DNA of 15,241 nucleotides, from positions 1 to 15,241 of the forward strand of contig DASWRT010000409.1 in the NCBI GenBank assembly GCA_036403035.1, read 5' to 3'. Each line of letters begins with the position of its first letter. Positions within the stretch are counted from its first letter, which is position 1. This document shows positions 12,987-15,241 of this stretch, in pieces. The position numbers and the translations under genes are program-made. Under the pieces are notes generated by a model. It saw only the letters and a list, made by a program, of their open reading frames with translations, did no database searches and had not been told where the DNA came from. This DNA is from DASWRT01 sp036403035. GTDB taxonomy: Bacteria > Pseudomonadota > Alphaproteobacteria > ATCC43930 > CGMCC-115725.

Positions 12987-14594
12987 ATGCCTGATACCGC
13001 TGCTACGCCCATCGAACCGCTCTTCATCACCATGCACCCGAACGACAACGTCGCGATCGTTGCGAACGACGGCGGCCTGCCGGCCGGCACGGCGTTTCCG
13101 TCCGGACTGACGCTCGTCGACCGGGTTCCGCAGGGCCACAAGGTGGCACTCGCCGATCTCGCGGCCGGCGATCCGGTGCTGCGCTACAACGTCGTGATCG
13201 GGCGCGCGGCGCGGGACATCCCCGCCGGGAGCTGGGTTCACGAGCGCTTGCTCGAAATGCCCGCGGCGCGCTCGCTGGAGGGCCTGCCGATCGCGACCGT
13301 CAGGGCCGCGCCGCTGGAGCCGCTCGAGGGCTACACCTTCGAGGGCTACCGCAACGCCGACGGCTCGGTCGGCACCCGCAACATCCTCGCGATCACGACG
13401 ACGGTGCAGTGCGTGGCCGGCGTCCTGGAGTTCGCCATAAAGCGCATCAAGAACGAACTCCTGCCGAAGTACCCCAACGTCGACGACGTGGTCGGCCTGG
13501 AGCACACCTACGGCTGCGGCGTCGCGATCGATGCGCCCGACGCCGTCATCCCGATCCGCACGGTGCGCAACATCTCGCTGAACCCGAACTTCGGCAACGA
13601 GGTGATGGTCTTGAGCCTGGGCTGCGAGAAGCTGCAGCCCGAGCGCCTGATGCCGCCCGGCACGCTCGCGACCTTCGAGGAGCCTGATATCGCCGACGTG
13701 GGCGTGAACGCGAACCCGCCGCTGGATGTCGTGACCTTGCAGGACGAGGCGCATGTCGGCTTCATGTCGATGATCGAGTCGATCATGAGAACCGCCGAAC
13801 AGCACTTGGAGCGCCTGAATACGCGCCGCCGCGAGACGGTCCCGGCGAGCGAGCTGGTCGTCGGCGTGCAGTGCGGCGGCAGCGACGCCTTCAGCGGCGT
13901 CACGGCCAACCCGGCGGTGGGTTTCTGCACCGACCTGCTGGTGCGCGCCGGTGCCACCGTGATGTTCTCGGAGGTGACCGAGGTGCGCGACGGCATCGAC
14001 CAGCTCACGTCCCGTGCGGCGACCCCGGCCGTGGCCGAGGCGATGATCCGCGAGATGGCGTGGTACGACGCCTACCTGAGCAAGGGCAGCGCCGATCGCA
14101 GCGCGAACACCACCCCCGGCAACAAGAAAGGCGGCCTGTCGAACATCGTCGAGAAGGCGATGGGCTCGATCATCAAGAGCGGCAGCGTGCCGATCTCGGG
14201 CGTGCTGTCTCCGGGCGAGAGGCTGCGCGACCGGGGCATCGAGAAGGGGCTGGTCTACGCCGCCACGCCGGCCAGCGACTTCATCTGCGGCACGCTGCAG
14301 CTCGCCGCGGGGATCAACCTGCACGTCTTCACCACCGGCCGTGGCACGCCGTACGGCTTGGCCGAGGTGCCGGTCATCAAGGTGGCGACGCGCAGCGACC
14401 TGGCGCGCCGGTGGCACGATCTGATGGACGTGAACGCCGGGCGGATCGCCGATGGAAAAGCGACGATCGAAGAGGTGGGGTGGGAGCTCTTCCGGCTGAT
14501 GCTCGACGTGGCGAGCGGCAGGAAGAAGACCTGGGCCGAGCACTGGAAGCTGCACAACGCGCTGGTGCTGTTCAACCCGGCGCCGGTGACCTGA
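12987..14594 (+). CDS. garD: Galactarate dehydratase
   Basis: Converts meso-galactarate to 5-keto-4-deoxy-D-glucarate; UxaA/GarD family, metal-dependent; 535 residues against about 523 in E. coli. The N-terminal SAF-like domain includes NDNVAI (19-24) and VPQGHKVAL (47-55). The catalytic part shows EGYRNADGSVGTRNILAITT (119-138), H173 and C177 in EHTYGCGVAI (172-181), LGCEKLQPERL (211-221), and CGGSDAFSGVTANPAVG. It ends in HNALVLFNPAPVT as in E. coli. The start is the ATG at 12987, preceded at nine bases by AAGGA; a GTG at 12963 would add eight residues but lacks a site. It is downstream of exuT and convergent with a HAF-repeat gene 40 bp away. Confidence 0.96.
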   Translation: MPDTAATPIEPLFITMHPNDNVAIVANDGGLPAGTAFPSGLTLVDRVPQGHKVALADLAAGDPVLRYNVVIGRAARDIPAGSWVHERLLEMPAARSLEGLPIATVRAAPLEPLEGYTFEGYRNADGSVGTRNILAITTTVQCVAGVLEFAIKRIKNELLPKYPNVDDVVGLEHTYGCGVAIDAPDAVIPIRTVRNISLNPNFGNEVMVLSLGCEKLQPERLMPPGTLATFEEPDIADVGVNANPPLDVVTLQDEAHVGFMSMIESIMRTAEQHLERLNTRRRETVPASELVVGVQCGGSDAFSGVTANPAVGFCTDLLVRAGATVMFSEVTEVRDGIDQLTSRAATPAVAEAMIREMAWYDAYLSKGSADRSANTTPGNKKGGLSNIVEKAMGSIIKSGSVPISGVLSPGERLRDRGIEKGLVYAATPASDFICGTLQLAAGINLHVFTTGRGTPYGLAEVPVIKVATRSDLARRWHDLMDVNAGRIADGKATIEEVGWELFRLMLDVASGRKKTWAEHWKLHNALVLFNPAPVT

Positions 14595-14603
14595 GCACCG
14601 CCG

Positions 14604-14626
14604 GCCGCGCCTCATTCCGGCGCGGC
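14604..14626. terminator. Convergent-gene hairpin after garD
   Basis: GCCGCGCC (14604-14611) pairs perfectly with GGCGCGGC (14619-14626) around a 7-nt loop, nine bases after the garD stop. No T-run follows, so it is a weak or factor-assisted terminator, possibly serving both converging genes. Confidence 0.45.
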
Positions 14627-14634
14627 TCCCGGCT

Positions 14635-15241
14635 CTAGCGCCTCCGTCCAGGCTCCCAAATGACGGCGTGAGGCAATCCGTCCTCGCCTTCCGACTCCCC
14701 GACGACGACACCCCAGTCGTTAATGCCGTAAGCTTCGCTATGGATGTGACCGGGAAGCGTACCGAGGTTGATAATCGTTCCGTATAGCCACAGCACGGCA
14801 CGAACTTGCCCAGAGGCGTCCGTACCCCTCCCGGCGATCAGTCCAAGGTTGTTGATGGCGGCGGCGGAACTGAAGTCGCCTCCCGGAAGCGTTCCGAGAT
14901 CGACCACGGATCCGTGTTCCCAAAGCACCGCGTGAGTGTCGTGCATGTCCAGAATGTTGCTCCCGGAATCTCCGACCACTTGGTCGAAGTCGTTGATGCC
15001 GAGCGCTTCGCTGTTGGTTTTTCCGGTGATCGCGCCGGGCCGATCGGGAAGCCGTGTGACTGTTCCATTTGCGAACAGCACCGCATGGGAAAACACGGTG
15101 CCCACACCGTTGGTGGAGACGAAAACCGAACTGCTACCGGCTGCATGCCCTCGGTTGTTGATAGCCCACGCGCCGCTGGAATCGTCCCCTGGAAGGAGGC
15201 CGAGATTGACGACGGTGCCGTCCTGCCAAAGCGTGGCGCGC
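14635..15241 (-). CDS. HAF-repeat protein (3' part)
   Basis: The last 201 codons of a gene that begins beyond the right edge. The visible protein consists of tandem HAF-type repeats starting at residues 1, 52, 103, 147 and 191. Each opens with (H/R)AxLW-x-x-G-T/S and continues DLGTLPG..S.A..IN..G.(V/A)G. Such repeats are predicted to form beta-rich, propeller-like domains in exported proteins; the role is unknown, and any signal peptide would be in the missing part. The fifth repeat stops after HAVIWEPGRRR, so the C-terminus looks abrupt and may be truncated. GC (about 58-60% by eye) is below garD. An in-frame GTG at 15105 is internal and should not be taken as the start. No link to the uronate pathway is evident. 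Confidence 0.8.
   Translation of the reverse strand, partial: RATLWQDGTVVNLGLLPGDDSSGAWAINNRGHAAGSSSVFVSTNGVGTVFSHAVLFANGTVTRLPDRPGAITGKTNSEALGINDFDQVVGDSGSNILDMHDTHAVLWEHGSVVDLGTLPGGDFSSAAAINNLGLIAGRGTDASGQVRAVLWLYGTIINLGTLPGHIHSEAYGINDWGVVVGESEGEDGLPHAVIWEPGRRR

Overview
The window looks like chromosomal DNA of a GC-rich alphaproteobacterium, probably Rhodospirillales-like. This is an inference from very high GC (roughly 70-75% by eye at the left end), paired DUF1127 genes, a perfect EcfG-type (general stress response sigma) promoter, and a prmA/pepP-type neighbourhood. No database search was possible, so the taxon is not firm.

Left part (1-5290), housekeeping and stress genes: a 5'-partial Xaa-Pro aminopeptidase (minus); two tandem DUF1127 mini-genes on plus, ending at a strong intrinsic terminator; a minus-strand operon reading DUF2817 M14-like metallohydrolase -> prmA (L11 methyltransferase, 4-nt GTGA overlap) -> a small four-cysteine protein of unknown function; and, divergent from that operon, a hemerythrin-like protein behind GGAAC-N16-CGTT.

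Central and right part (5290-14594), a catabolic cluster for hexuronates and aldarates: a LysR-type regulator (minus) divergent from gudD (glucarate dehydratase), an ACS-family MFS transporter and garL (5-keto-4-deoxy-D-glucarate aldolase). A convergent udh (uronate dehydrogenase, minus) follows. About 505 bp away and divergent from udh are exuT (hexuronate transporter) and garD (galactarate dehydratase). Together they describe an oxidative route. ExuT imports glucuronate or galacturonate. Udh oxidises these to aldarolactones, which open to glucarate or galactarate. GudD and GarD dehydrate the aldarates to 5-keto-4-deoxy-D-glucarate. GarL splits that into pyruvate and tartronate semialdehyde. 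The lactonase, tartronate semialdehyde reductase and glycerate kinase are not in the window.

Right edge (14635-15241): the 3' part of a HAF-repeat protein on minus, convergent with garD.

The most interesting non-coding signals are four copies of the heptamer GATCGAC/GTCGATC arranged as two dyads between udh and exuT; a T-N11-A dyad overlapping the -35 of a promoter between lysR and gudD; the EcfG promoter before the hemerythrin gene; and a structured 89-nt element between garL and udh. I see no mobile element, CRISPR array, rRNA or tRNA.
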